From contig NZ_JABMKV010000003.1 in the NCBI RefSeq assembly GCF_013204825.1, forward strand, positions 434,001-498,000: a stretch of 64,000 nucleotides of DNA, written 5' to 3'. The DNA is from Pedobacter boryungensis (GTDB lineage Bacteria; Bacteroidota; Bacteroidia; Sphingobacteriales; Sphingobacteriaceae). A program made the position numbers and the translations under genes. The notes beneath the pieces were generated by a model. That model did no database searches. It saw only the letters and a list, made by a program, of their open reading frames with translations, and was not told the origin of the DNA. Below are positions 46,119 through 55,452 of this stretch, in pieces. How positions within the stretch are numbered: the stretch's first letter is position 1; each line of letters starts with the position of its first letter.

Positions 46119-46703
46119 TTAGTTTTTCCACTTAAACGTTTCAATCATTCTATCTATATCTTTTTTAAGGAATTTAACTACAGGTTGAATGGAATCATAC
46201 TGTGGACGTTCGTTAAAATATAAAGCGCCTCTAAAATAATGTTTGGCACTATCAGTTAAGAAAAATTGTACTGAAGACGCTGTATTTCCCTCAATCGCAT
46301 AATAAATCCCATATACTTTTCTATCAGGATAATTGATTAATCTTTGGTCGATTGAATTTGCCTTAATTGTATGTTTCATGGCTAATGTCCTAGCAGACTC
46401 TGTCATTTCGTTATAATTCTTTTCCGAAAAAACACCGTGGTAAGTAAGATGAAGTTTGCCATTAAATTGAGGGAAATTCATGTTATTCCAACAAGGTTGT
46501 GCATTTTTATCGCTATCCACTGTGATTTGAGCATATACAGGATATTCAAACGTAAAGGGGCAATCTGAATTGAAAACTTTGTATTGCTTTTTTGGGAATT
46601 GAATACGAAAATAACCCTTAGGTTTTGGTGTATTTGTGTTCTCACTTGTACAAGCAGCAAAAAAAGCTAACAAAATGAACAGCAAGAGGATATTTTTCTT
46701 CAT
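46119..46703 (-). CDS. gldD: Gliding motility lipoprotein GldD
   Basis: A 194-residue lipoprotein with lipobox FFAAC (Cys18). The mature part begins with the family pattern PKGYFRIQFPKKQYKVF, then CPFTFEYPVYAQI and a central AMKHTIKANSIDQRLI segment. In Flavobacterium johnsoniae GldD is needed for gliding and belongs to the envelope machinery tied to type 9 secretion; homologues also occur in non-gliding relatives. It begins 1 nt after the aroE stop, so translation is probably coupled. No other gld gene is in the window. Confidence 0.9.
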   Translation of the reverse strand: MKKNILLLFILLAFFAACTSENTNTPKPKGYFRIQFPKKQYKVFNSDCPFTFEYPVYAQITVDSDKNAQPCWNNMNFPQFNGKLHLTYHGVFSEKNYNEMTESARTLAMKHTIKANSIDQRLINYPDRKVYGIYYAIEGNTASSVQFFLTDSAKHYFRGALYFNERPQYDSIQPVVKFLKKDIDRMIETFKWKN

Positions 46704-46704
46704 A

Positions 46705-47448
46705 TTATGAATTCCAAATATACCATGAACGTTCTGCTTGGAGAAATAGCATTTCTAATCCATTTTTAATTTTTGCCCCCTGATTTTTTGCTTTCTTCAA
46801 AAATTCAGTTTCTTCTGGATTATATACTAAATCGTACGCTAAATGCTGTGCTGTTAAAAACTGATATGGAATTGGCGGGTAAGAATCTAAATTTGGCAAC
46901 ATTCCCAGTGGAGTTGTATTAATGAGTATAGTATATTCATTCAATATTTCTTTAGTAATTGCTGAATATAAAATTGCATTTGGAGCAGGATTTCTAACCA
47001 CTACTAAATACGAAATACCTAACTGATTAAGGACATATTTAACAGCTTTTGCAGCCCCTCCATCTCCAAATATTAATGCCTTTTGATGATGTTTTTCCAG
47101 TAGTGGTTTTAACGATTCAGAAAAACCATATGCGTCTGTATTGTATCCTCTTAATTTTAGTTTATCATCATTTTGATTAATAGAAATACAATTTACTGCA
47201 CCTATTTCTTCTGCTGCATCATCAATTTCATTCAAAAACGGAATTACATTTACTTTATGCGGTATAGTTACATTTAATCCGCAAAGCGATGGATTTGCAG
47301 CAATTAAATCTTGAATATCGTTTGTATTTTCAATCGGAAATAATTCATAGCTACAATCTGCAATTTTTTCATTCTCGAACTTTTCTGAAAAGAATTTTTT
47401 TGAAAATGAATGTGATAAAGGAAAGCCAATTAATCCGAATGTTCTCAT
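46705..47448 (-). CDS. aroE: Shikimate dehydrogenase
   Basis: A 247-residue NADP-dependent reductase of the shikimate pathway, at the short end of the AroE family. The substrate domain has GFPLSHSFSKKFF (Ser pair for shikimate), NVTIPHKVNVIPF with the catalytic Lys, and NCISINQ. The Rossmann part has the GDGGAAKAVKYVL nucleotide loop (about residue 128) and NTTPLGM. The C-terminal NGLEMLFLQAERSW is typical. The start codon lies a few nt past a terminator-like hairpin that follows the comA-type gene. gldD follows with a 1-nt gap. Confidence 0.95.
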   Translation of the reverse strand: MRTFGLIGFPLSHSFSKKFFSEKFENEKIADCSYELFPIENTNDIQDLIAANPSLCGLNVTIPHKVNVIPFLNEIDDAAEEIGAVNCISINQNDDKLKLRGYNTDAYGFSESLKPLLEKHHQKALIFGDGGAAKAVKYVLNQLGISYLVVVRNPAPNAILYSAITKEILNEYTILINTTPLGMLPNLDSYPPIPYQFLTAQHLAYDLVYNPEETEFLKKAKNQGAKIKNGLEMLFLQAERSWYIWNS

Positions 47449-47462
47449 ATTTTATAAAAAAA

Positions 47463-47483
47463 CCGTCGACTAAAAGTCGACGG
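47463..47483 (-). terminator. Terminator-like hairpin between the comA-type gene and aroE
   Basis: CCGTCGACT (47463-47471) pairs with AGTCGACGG (47475-47483) around AAA. Read on the minus strand it is followed by a run of seven T, then the aroE ATG at 47448. It can end transcription of the 47508 gene, and being placed in the aroE leader it could also attenuate read-through into aroE-gldD. Confidence 0.82.
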
Positions 47484-47507
47484 CAATGCATTTCTCGAAA
47501 AAACGAG

Positions 47508-48272
47508 TTATTTTTTATTTAAGAAATAATCAAAAGTATCTCCTCTTAGGCCTAAGCGAATAGTTTCTAATGGAATTACTTCCGCTGGTGCGATATTACC
47601 TAAATTAACATTTGTACCAATTAGCTTGATAAACCAAACCTGTTGTTCTTTTTGAGGTGCTTCCCAAATAATCGTTTCTTCAGGTATTTGTGTTAAAATC
47701 TCATCTACTAGTCCCTCTCTAACTTCACCTGTCCCACGATAAATACCAACATTCCCTCCTTCACGAGCTTCAGCAATAACTTTCCACGAACCCGCTTCGA
47801 TTTCGGCCTTCATTAGAGCAATCCATTTATAAGGGGCAAATATTTTAGCTGCATCCTTAGAACCTACTTCAGAAATTACAGTTACTTGAGATGAAAGTTT
47901 TCTAATAAATTCGCATTTTTCATCATGCTCAATATCCATAGAACCATCCGAAATTTCTGCGTATTCCATTCCAAACTCATCTAAAACTTTGCGATAATCA
48001 TCAAATTGGTTACGAATTGCGAAAGCCTCAAACAATGTTCCTCCAAAATAAGTTGGAATACCAGCATCACGATAAATAGCTAGTTTTTCTTTTAATTTAG
48101 GTGTAACAAATGAGGTTGCCCATCCTAATTTTACAATATCTGTATGTACGCCTGCAATATCTATAAAATCTTCAACTTGTCTAAGACTTAGGCCTTTATC
48201 CATCACCATTGTTAAACCACTTTGACGAGGTTTTACTGAACGATCAGGAATATCTTTTAATTTGTAATTCAT
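47508..48272 (-). CDS. Phosphosulfolactate synthase-like protein (ComA family)
   Basis: A 254-residue TIM-barrel protein of the ComA family, which joins sulfite to phosphoenolpyruvate giving phosphosulfolactate, the first step of archaeal coenzyme M synthesis. Family features: RSVKPRQSGLTMVMDKGLSL at the start, DIVKLGWATSF, GIPTYFGGTLFEAF, EISDGSMDI, and KAEIEAGSWKVIAEAREGGNVGIY. Bacteroidota do not make coenzyme M; a role in sulfonate production, for example supplying cysteate for sulfonolipids (capnine type), is an inference. Spore-type uses seen in Bacillus do not apply. It is a single gene followed by a hairpin terminator, 60 nt before aroE. Confidence 0.88.
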   Translation of the reverse strand: MNYKLKDIPDRSVKPRQSGLTMVMDKGLSLRQVEDFIDIAGVHTDIVKLGWATSFVTPKLKEKLAIYRDAGIPTYFGGTLFEAFAIRNQFDDYRKVLDEFGMEYAEISDGSMDIEHDEKCEFIRKLSSQVTVISEVGSKDAAKIFAPYKWIALMKAEIEAGSWKVIAEAREGGNVGIYRGTGEVREGLVDEILTQIPEETIIWEAPQKEQQVWFIKLIGTNVNLGNIAPAEVIPLETIRLGLRGDTFDYFLNKK

Positions 48273-48338
48273 ATATGCTGCAAAGGTTAAAAAAACTCTG
48301 CTATTTTTTAATATAAAGCTATTATTTCTTGTTAATTT

Positions 48339-49742
48339 CTACTTGATATACTTATTGATAACTTCAATGATTAATCCATTATCTTGCAATTGAGGTAAAT
48401 ATTCAAACAGAATATAATGCTTTTCTGGATCGGTAACCAAAGCTGTTTCTAAATACGCAATAGCATCATTACTTTGGCCAAGTGCAAATAAATAAGCCAC
48501 CATTCGGTAATATAACTCTGCCGCGTCTGGGTTATTTTTAATCCCCTCTGCCATCGTTTCTGAAGCCTCTACCAGTTTTCCTTGTTCATACAACACAGTT
48601 GAAAAATCTAACCAGGCCTCAATATCTAGCGGATTATATTCTAAAACTTTGTAATACGCTTCTACCGATTCTTCTATTTGACCCAATTTATAATGTGCAT
48701 CGGCCATTGCAAACCAAAAATCTGGATTTTCTTCATCCAATTCTAAGGCCTTTTTATAGAAATGAAGTGATTCGAAAAAACGTTCTTCAAAGTTTAATGT
48801 TACGCCAATTCCAAACCAAGCATCAGCCATTTTAGAATCCATTTTTACAGATTTCTTGTAGTAAGAACGGGCTTCGTCCATTTTCTCGAGCTTCTCGTAA
48901 CACTCTCCTATTGCACAATATGTATCTGCGTTAGGTGGTTCGTACTCAAAAGTTTGTTTATAAACGTCTATTGCCTCTTGATATTTATCCAATTGCACTA
49001 AAGCATTTCCTTTATTATAGTATGCTGAAGCGAAGTTTTCCTTAATTAGAATAGCATAATCGTATGCATCAATTGCTTTTTCAAACAAATCTAATTTGTG
49101 ATAGGAGTTTGCTAGATTATACCACGCCGCATAAGAATACGGATCGCTATCAATATATTCTTGGTAAAACTGAATGCTTTCTTCTTGTTTATCTAAAATA
49201 TCATAGCAAAAGGCTAGTTCATACAAACCATCCTTATTTTCCATATTTTGTTCTAAGCTACGTTTGATATAAACAATTGCAGTTTCATAATCGTGCATAT
49301 TTTGATACACGTATGCCATTTGCAATAAAATTTCATCGGTAGTTTCTGCTAGAGTTAACGCTTTTTCAAAATTTTCTAAAGCCTCCGCATGGCGATCTAA
49401 GTTTTGATAAATATTTCCACGTAACACATAAATATCTGGCTCAGATGCTTCTAACATTTCTGCTTTTTCTAGTGCAGCAAATGCCTTATCTACCTGATTG
49501 GTAAACAATAATAACTGGGCTTGTTTAATTAAAAAAACCGCAGCATACGGGTGTTGGTTTAAAGCATATTCTATAACCTGCAATGCTTTAACGGGATCGT
49601 TCTTTTCTATATAATTGTCAATTATATATTCAAATGCCTGCGCATCAAAAAAGTATTGATCCTGGTTTCGGATCATCTCTTCGTAACGCTCTACTGAATG
49701 TTGCGCATCATCATTAAAATCAAATTCAAATTCTTCTTCCAT
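48339..49742 (-). CDS. Tetratricopeptide-repeat protein
   Basis: A 467-residue soluble protein made almost wholly of TPR units. At least ten 34-residue repeats can be followed from about residue 35 to 455, with the usual W/L-G/A-Y-A-F/P spacing (for example AWYNLANSYHKLDLFEKAIDAY and NPDFWFAMADAHYKLGQIEESV). The N-terminus is very acidic (MEEEFEFDFNDD). There is no signal peptide or membrane helix, so it is probably a cytoplasmic scaffold or adaptor. Partners are not indicated by the neighbours. It is widely present in Bacteroidota as an unnamed TPR protein. Confidence 0.9.
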   Translation of the reverse strand: MEEEFEFDFNDDAQHSVERYEEMIRNQDQYFFDAQAFEYIIDNYIEKNDPVKALQVIEYALNQHPYAAVFLIKQAQLLLFTNQVDKAFAALEKAEMLEASEPDIYVLRGNIYQNLDRHAEALENFEKALTLAETTDEILLQMAYVYQNMHDYETAIVYIKRSLEQNMENKDGLYELAFCYDILDKQEESIQFYQEYIDSDPYSYAAWYNLANSYHKLDLFEKAIDAYDYAILIKENFASAYYNKGNALVQLDKYQEAIDVYKQTFEYEPPNADTYCAIGECYEKLEKMDEARSYYKKSVKMDSKMADAWFGIGVTLNFEERFFESLHFYKKALELDEENPDFWFAMADAHYKLGQIEESVEAYYKVLEYNPLDIEAWLDFSTVLYEQGKLVEASETMAEGIKNNPDAAELYYRMVAYLFALGQSNDAIAYLETALVTDPEKHYILFEYLPQLQDNGLIIEVINKYIK

Positions 49743-49981
49743 TTCTCGAATATTTAAAGAACAACCCTATTATTTCAAATACCTTATAAGTTTACGTTAT
49801 TTACAGGCTGATTACGAAAATAATTTTCAACATACACACACTCAACAAGGTAATTGATTAATAATAAAAGATTTAGCCTTAAGCTAATGTGAATGGTAAT
49901 GGGTAGTTGATCTCCAACTTTGTTCTTTTAACTATTTACAAAAATACCATATATTTAACTTAAATCAGTAAAATTCAAGTC

Positions 49982-50446
49982 ATGAAACGATTAAGCATTA
50001 TTCTATTATTTTCATTGTTCGGAAGCATTCAGCTTTATGCACAATCATACAGTGAGGAAACAGCGGTAAAATCTGCCATTAATTTGTTATTTGACGGTAT
50101 GAGAAATGCCGATACCGCCATGATACGCAAGGCTTTTGCCACTCAAAACACAATGCAAACTATCGCGAAAAACAAAGAGGGAAATTTTGTAGTTCGGACA
50201 GAAAACGTAAGCGATTTTATTAAAAGTATTGGTGCTCCGCATCCCGAAAAATATGATGAACGTATTGTATTTACTAAAATATTAATTGATGCTAACCTTG
50301 CCAGCGTGTGGACGGATTACAAATTTTATGTGGGTGAAAAATTTAGCCATTGCGGCGTTAATTCTTTTCAACTTTTTAAAGGAGAAGATGGCTGGAAAAT
50401 TATTTATATTATCGATACCAGAAGAAAAGATAATTGTAATTTGTAA
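49982..50446 (+). CDS. Secreted NTF2-like protein
   Basis: A 154-residue exported protein. The signal peptide ends at QLYAQ (about residue 21). The rest reads as a cone-shaped NTF2/SnoaL-like fold: a helix SEETAVKSAINLLFDGMRNADTAMI, then alternating strands, ending in GEDGWKIIYIIDTRR, which is typical of the lumazine-binding/DUF4440-like group. Such proteins can be binding proteins or enzymes, and no catalytic residue can be assigned. It stands alone between a divergent TPR gene and a convergent aminopeptidase gene, with a strong terminator downstream. Confidence 0.8.
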   Translation: MKRLSIILLFSLFGSIQLYAQSYSEETAVKSAINLLFDGMRNADTAMIRKAFATQNTMQTIAKNKEGNFVVRTENVSDFIKSIGAPHPEKYDERIVFTKILIDANLASVWTDYKFYVGEKFSHCGVNSFQLFKGEDGWKIIYIIDTRRKDNCNL

Positions 50447-50462
50447 GTTGATTCGATACAAT

Positions 50463-50508
50463 AAAGCCGCAGATTCGTAGATTAATTAGTCTACAAATCT
50501 GCGGCTTT
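50463..50508. terminator. Bidirectional intrinsic terminator
   Basis: A 19-bp stem with one mismatch: 50463-50481 pairs with 50490-50508. The core is GCCGCAGATT and AATCTGCGGC, with A and T flanks. It serves the convergent NTF2-like (+) and aminopeptidase (-) genes. Confidence 0.9.
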
Positions 50509-50524
50509 TAAATTATGTTTGGAA

Positions 50525-53032
50525 TTATTTTTTAGCTAGTTCATCAGCGCCTGCTTTAAAATACCCTGCTTGTTTAATTAAGTTATCTTTTGCTTCTTGG
50601 CTACTAGCTGTTTCTGCGGCTTTTAATTTAGCTTGTTCTGCAGTTGTAAATATTTGGACAAATTGTTTACCAAAATATTGGGTCAGTTTAGTTCTATCCA
50701 TATTTGTAATGATAGCTTGAATACCAGATTGCGTAATTTTAGGATTTGTGTTTTTACTCAAATATGTAGAATAAAAACCTACTACTTGTGCCAGTTTATT
50801 AATTCCCTCTGTATTCACAATATTTAGGTAGAAATCATTATAATTATCATCTCCTAAAGCTGCGTAAACCTGTGCCAATTGAGAAGGAATATGCGCTCTA
50901 GTATCCGCATCTAAATTTGTAAGAACTCCACTTAACGAAGAGGGTTCTAACATATTTATTGTTTGTATAGCAGTACCAATTACTTTGTAAGAACGATCGT
51001 TTAAACTCTCTTTTGCTAAAGGCAAATAAGCTTTATCACCAGTGGTAGCCAATCTGGCTAAAGCAGTTGCTCTAACATTTGAATTTTTATCTTGTTTGGC
51101 CATAGTAGCCAATGTTGGCGCAACCATAGCTTTTATGGTTTCATCTTTTACATTGAATCCTTTAATCGCTAATGCTCTTAAAACTTCACTTTGATCTTTT
51201 AATGCTAATAACAGCATTTGTTGAGCTGCAGTTTCCTTATTTTTTAACGTTGCTTGCTCAATCGCTTTAATTCTATTCGCATAAGATGGAGCATTTGTAT
51301 ATTGGAAAATATAATTTTCTAAAGTTTTATCTTCCTTAACTTGTCCAACTATAATTTTGTCAGCATCAAAATCAATTAAATCTGGTTTTGAGGAAACAGG
51401 GAAACTGAAACTCTGTTCTCTACTATTAATTACAATTTCTTTAGTCGTTTTTTTACCACCAATATAAATGTCAACTTTTATAGGAAGTGTGAATGTTTGT
51501 ACATCCGCACCTTGAATTTGTTTAACATTTATAATTGCATTTCCATCTTTATAATCATATTTCACATCTAAAATTGGGTGTCCACCAGCATAATACCATT
51601 GGTTAAAATATTGTGACCAATCTTTTCCGGTTACATCTTCAAAAGCTAAACGCAATTGTTGAGCTTCTCCATTTTTAAAAGCATTTGTTGTTAAATAACG
51701 GTTTAAAGATTTGAAAAAGGCATCATCTCCCATTTGATTTTTCAATGCATATAAAATTACCGCTCCTTTTGGATAACTCACATTATCAAAAACATCTTCT
51801 TTATCGTTATAGTTGAAACGAACTAAATTTGGACTTTCACCATTTTTGGTAGATGATAAATAGGTGTTTAATTTTTCATATCTCGTTCTATCTGCTGCAT
51901 CTTTACCAGCATCATATTGTTTCCAAATAATTTCAGAAAAAGCAGCAAATGATTCGTTAACCGTAATATTCGACCATGATTCTGCAGTTACATAATCGCC
52001 AAACCATTGGTGAAATAATTCATGTGCAATAGTACTTTCTTGATCGCCGTCTAACAATTCTCTATCCGTTGCTTGTACAGCTTCACCGTGTAAAGTAGCA
52101 GTTGTATTTTCCATTGCTCCAGAAACATAATCTCGGGCAACAATTTGCGAATACTTATTCCAAGGATATTCAACTCCAGTAACTTGAGAAAAGAAACCCA
52201 TCATTTTAGGTGTTTTACCAAAAATTGCTTTAGCGTAAGGTGCATATTTTGGTTCTAAATAATAATTTACTTCTTTTCCTTTATAGGTGTCTTTATAAAT
52301 TTTGAAATCGCCAACAGCCATCATAAATAAATACGGTGAATGCGGCAAATCCATTTTCCAGATATCGGTTCTTGTTCCGTTTGTGTTTGCTTTTTGAGAA
52401 ACTAATTTACCATTTGATAAAGTCACATATTTAGATAAAACTGTCATCGAAATTTCGGCAGTTGTTTTCTGGTTAGGTTTATCAATAGTTGGGAACCAAG
52501 CAGATGAAGCTTCTGTTTCGCCCTGTGTCCAAATTTGTGTTGGTTTATCTTTTTCTGTACCATCAGGATTTATAAAATATAATCCTTTTGCATCAGTGAT
52601 AGCTGCACTGCCTTTTATGGTTAATTCATTCGGTTTTGCCGTGTAATCAATGTATAAGGTATATTTTTCATCCTTAACATATTTTTTATTTAGCTGTATG
52701 TATAATTTCTCTTTATCATTCGTAAACTTTAAAGGTGTATTTCCTTTGGTCCCAACTACAGAAATGCTTTTAACATCCATTCCTTTTGCATCAAGCGTTA
52801 CGGAATCTGTAGTATAAAAGTGCGGTTTTAATGTTATCCAAGCTTTTCCATATAAGTATCGCTTTGCGTAATCGAAGCTTACATCCAATTTGGTGTGCAC
52901 TAAATCGTTAACTTTTGTGGCAGTTGCTCGATAGGTTGGGTTTACTTTTTCCTTTTCTTCTTGCGCATTTGCAGAAGAAATTCCACCTAAAATTACCAGA
53001 CTCATTAATCCGGCTATAAAATGTTTATTCAT
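50525..53032 (-). CDS. M1-family zinc aminopeptidase
   Basis: An 835-residue exported metallopeptidase; the signal peptide ends at ANAQE (about residue 24). The order is: N-terminal beta domain, catalytic thermolysin-like domain with the exopeptidase motif GAMEN (305-309), the zinc site HELFHQWFGD with His337, Glu338 and His341, and the third ligand Glu360 in VNESFA. A C-terminal HEAT-like helical domain covers about 580-830. It removes N-terminal residues from peptides, probably in the periplasm. All active-site residues are intact. It stands alone, diverging from the aldehyde dehydrogenase gene over 148 nt. Confidence 0.95.
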   Translation of the reverse strand: MNKHFIAGLMSLVILGGISSANAQEEKEKVNPTYRATATKVNDLVHTKLDVSFDYAKRYLYGKAWITLKPHFYTTDSVTLDAKGMDVKSISVVGTKGNTPLKFTNDKEKLYIQLNKKYVKDEKYTLYIDYTAKPNELTIKGSAAITDAKGLYFINPDGTEKDKPTQIWTQGETEASSAWFPTIDKPNQKTTAEISMTVLSKYVTLSNGKLVSQKANTNGTRTDIWKMDLPHSPYLFMMAVGDFKIYKDTYKGKEVNYYLEPKYAPYAKAIFGKTPKMMGFFSQVTGVEYPWNKYSQIVARDYVSGAMENTTATLHGEAVQATDRELLDGDQESTIAHELFHQWFGDYVTAESWSNITVNESFAAFSEIIWKQYDAGKDAADRTRYEKLNTYLSSTKNGESPNLVRFNYNDKEDVFDNVSYPKGAVILYALKNQMGDDAFFKSLNRYLTTNAFKNGEAQQLRLAFEDVTGKDWSQYFNQWYYAGGHPILDVKYDYKDGNAIINVKQIQGADVQTFTLPIKVDIYIGGKKTTKEIVINSREQSFSFPVSSKPDLIDFDADKIIVGQVKEDKTLENYIFQYTNAPSYANRIKAIEQATLKNKETAAQQMLLLALKDQSEVLRALAIKGFNVKDETIKAMVAPTLATMAKQDKNSNVRATALARLATTGDKAYLPLAKESLNDRSYKVIGTAIQTINMLEPSSLSGVLTNLDADTRAHIPSQLAQVYAALGDDNYNDFYLNIVNTEGINKLAQVVGFYSTYLSKNTNPKITQSGIQAIITNMDRTKLTQYFGKQFVQIFTTAEQAKLKAAETASSQEAKDNLIKQAGYFKAGADELAKK

Positions 53033-53180
53033 GGTTTATATTTTTTATTTTGATTTAATTTGAAAGATAAAGTTACAAGGTAAGCAGAAACTGCAAACAT
53101 TACTAGCTATTTATAATTGGTAAACCTGCTTAATTTTTTGTTGTTTTGTATAAATCGATTTTCAGATTAAACATCATCAC

Positions 53181-54722
53181 ATGAAAACAAATATCAACGC
53201 TGTTTTAAAGCAGCTAGGAATTGAAGATAGTAATCCTGCTTATAGTACGGGCAGTAAATGGGGTAAAACAGCTAACGAAAAAATTATTGAAAGCCATTCA
53301 CCAGTAGATGGTAAAAAAATAGCATCAGTACAAGTTGCTTCTGCAAAAGATTATGATGTAGTAGTAAAAACTGCACAGGAAGCATTTCTACACTGGCGAA
53401 CTGTACCTGCTCCAAAAAGAGGCGAAATAGTGCGTCAATTTGGTGAGGCATTAAGAGCAAACAAAGAAGCCTTAGGAACTTTGGTTTCTTACGAAATGGG
53501 AAAAAGCTTGCAAGAAGGATTTGGTGAAGTACAAGAAATGATTGACATCTGTGATTTTGCAGTGGGTTTATCTCGTCAGTTATATGGTTTAACTATGCAT
53601 AGCGAACGACCAAATCATCGCATGTATGAACAATGGCATCCAATAGGTATTGTTGGAATAATTTCTGCTTTTAATTTCCCAGTGGCTGTTTGGAGTTGGA
53701 ATACAGCTTTGGCGTGGGTTTGTGGAAATGTTTGCATCTGGAAACCATCAGAAAAAACTCCTTTAACGGCTATCGCTTGTCAGCATATTATAGAAAAAGT
53801 CTTGGCAGCTAATGATGTACCCGAAGGTGTTTCTAATTTAATTATTGGAGATAGAGAGGTTGGAGAGTTGTTAAGTAATGATACTAGAATTCCATTAGTT
53901 TCGGCAACAGGTTCTACGAGAATGGGTAAGGCTGTTAGTGCTGCTGTTGGTGCTAGATTAGGTAGAAGTTTACTAGAATTAGGTGGAAACAATGCGATCA
54001 TTATTTCCAAAGATGCAGATTTAGATATGTCTATTATCGGAGCTGTGTTTGGTGCAGTTGGTACAGCCGGACAACGTTGTACTACTACTCGTCGTTTAAT
54101 TATTCACGAAAGTGTATACGATGCGTTTACAGCTAAACTGGTTAAAGCATACGGGCAATTACGAATTGGGGATCCTTTAGATCAACACAATCATGTTGGA
54201 CCATTAATAGATACTGATGCCGTTGCGAGTTATTTAGATTCTATTGAAAAATGTAAAGCAGAAGGGGGAAATTTCGTTGTTGAAGGCGGTGTTTTAAGTG
54301 GTTCAAATTATGAATCGGGTTGCTATGTAAAACCTTGCATTGCTGAAGTTAAAAACGATTATAAAATTGTACAGCATGAAACTTTTGCCCCAATTTTATA
54401 TTTGATAAAATATAAAGAATTAGATGAGGCCATCGCTTTGCAAAATGGTGTTCCTCAAGGATTATCTTCTGCAATTATGACATTGAATTTAAGAGAAGCT
54501 GAACAGTTTTTATCTGCTCAAGGTTCTGATTGTGGTATTGCAAATGTTAATATTGGCACATCGGGCGCAGAAATTGGTGGTGCTTTTGGTGGTGAAAAAG
54601 AAACAGGTGGTGGTAGAGAAAGTGGATCAGATGCTTGGAAAGCTTATATGCGTAGACAGACCAATACCATTAATTATGCCAACACATTACCTTTAGCACA
54701 GGGAATTAAATTTGATTTATAA
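53181..54722 (+). CDS. Aldehyde dehydrogenase, ALDH7/AASADH-like
   Basis: A 513-residue NAD-dependent aldehyde dehydrogenase. Motifs: SAFNFPVAVWSWNTALAWVCGN (NAD domain), WKPSEKTPL, SATGSTRMGK, LLELGGNNAIII with the general base Glu266, and TAGQRCTTTRR with the nucleophile Cys300. The combination QRCTTTRRL and the C-terminal GAFGGEKETGGGRESGSDAWK is typical of the ALDH7 (alpha-aminoadipic semialdehyde dehydrogenase, antiquitin) group, which acts in lysine breakdown. The physiological substrate here is inferred only from this similarity. A terminator follows; no lysine gene is adjacent. Confidence 0.93.
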   Translation: MKTNINAVLKQLGIEDSNPAYSTGSKWGKTANEKIIESHSPVDGKKIASVQVASAKDYDVVVKTAQEAFLHWRTVPAPKRGEIVRQFGEALRANKEALGTLVSYEMGKSLQEGFGEVQEMIDICDFAVGLSRQLYGLTMHSERPNHRMYEQWHPIGIVGIISAFNFPVAVWSWNTALAWVCGNVCIWKPSEKTPLTAIACQHIIEKVLAANDVPEGVSNLIIGDREVGELLSNDTRIPLVSATGSTRMGKAVSAAVGARLGRSLLELGGNNAIIISKDADLDMSIIGAVFGAVGTAGQRCTTTRRLIIHESVYDAFTAKLVKAYGQLRIGDPLDQHNHVGPLIDTDAVASYLDSIEKCKAEGGNFVVEGGVLSGSNYESGCYVKPCIAEVKNDYKIVQHETFAPILYLIKYKELDEAIALQNGVPQGLSSAIMTLNLREAEQFLSAQGSDCGIANVNIGTSGAEIGGAFGGEKETGGGRESGSDAWKAYMRRQTNTINYANTLPLAQGIKFDL

Positions 54723-54747
54723 TTCTGAAGGACTTCTCTACAAATAA

Positions 54748-54776
54748 AAAAAGCGTTCCAGTTAGGGACGCTTTTT
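54748..54776. terminator. Intrinsic terminator between convergent genes
   Basis: AAAAAGCGTTCC (54748-54759) pairs with GGGACGCTTTTT (54765-54776) with one G-U pair and a 5-nt loop. It ends the aldehyde dehydrogenase gene and, by its A/T flanks, can also end the GIN-domain gene. Confidence 0.85.
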
Positions 54777-54807
54777 CATTTTAAAAAACTGATATATGAT
54801 GGGTTGT

Positions 54808-55452
54808 TTATTTTCCTAATTCGTATAAATCATCAGAGATTTTTATGTTTTCTAAAGTTTGCGCAATTGGGCCTTTTGCATACACAGTTGCAGTAGAATT
54901 CACACTTGAAGTTTCAGCTACAAAACAACCCATGTTTAATTTTGCATTTGAGCTTAATACTGCATAATAATCAGTAGTTGAACCACCTAATTTTAAGCTT
55001 GCATTATCTTTTACAGAAGTATATAAATTAACTGTAGTGGTATTAAGATCAGCAGTTGCTTTATCTTTTAAAATTACATCTAAGCTTAAGAAATTTACTT
55101 TACCAAATGTTTTGATTCTTGAATTGTCTCCACCTTCAATTGAAGAAAGATTGCGTACATAAACTGCTACAGTTAATGTTTCGTTTTGAAAAGAGCTGAT
55201 GCGTAATACACCATTTTCTTGTTGCACTAAAGCATTTTTCGAATAGTAGCTATCGTACACTTTTACGCTTTCAGTTGGTGCTTGAACTAAAATTACTTCA
55301 ACATTACCGTTTACTACAATTTTGTTAATGTTTTTTACCTGATTTAAGGTCGTAACGTTGTTTTCTTTTACATCTGTTGATGCGAAGGCAGAACTGGTTA
55401 ATACTACTAGTGTTAATGCTGCTGCGAATAGGGTTTTAATAGAAGTTTTCAT
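54808..55452 (-). CDS. GIN-domain (DUF2807) secreted protein
   Basis: A 214-residue exported protein with a clear signal peptide ending at SAFAS (about residue 25). The mature part is a beta-helix-like GIN domain (DUF2807): NINKIVVNGNVEVILVQAP, then DSYYSKNALVQQENGVLRI, then repeated short strands with Asn/Thr/Ser turns. The usual C-terminal half is shortened, so the domain is at the lower size limit. These proteins are abundant in Bacteroidota and are thought to be envelope-associated. The upstream region holds two direct repeats (55602-55630) that resemble a LytTR-type site. Confidence 0.88.
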   Translation of the reverse strand: MKTSIKTLFAAALTLVVLTSSAFASTDVKENNVTTLNQVKNINKIVVNGNVEVILVQAPTESVKVYDSYYSKNALVQQENGVLRISSFQNETLTVAVYVRNLSSIEGGDNSRIKTFGKVNFLSLDVILKDKATADLNTTTVNLYTSVKDNASLKLGGSTTDYYAVLSSNAKLNMGCFVAETSSVNSTATVYAKGPIAQTLENIKISDDLYELGK

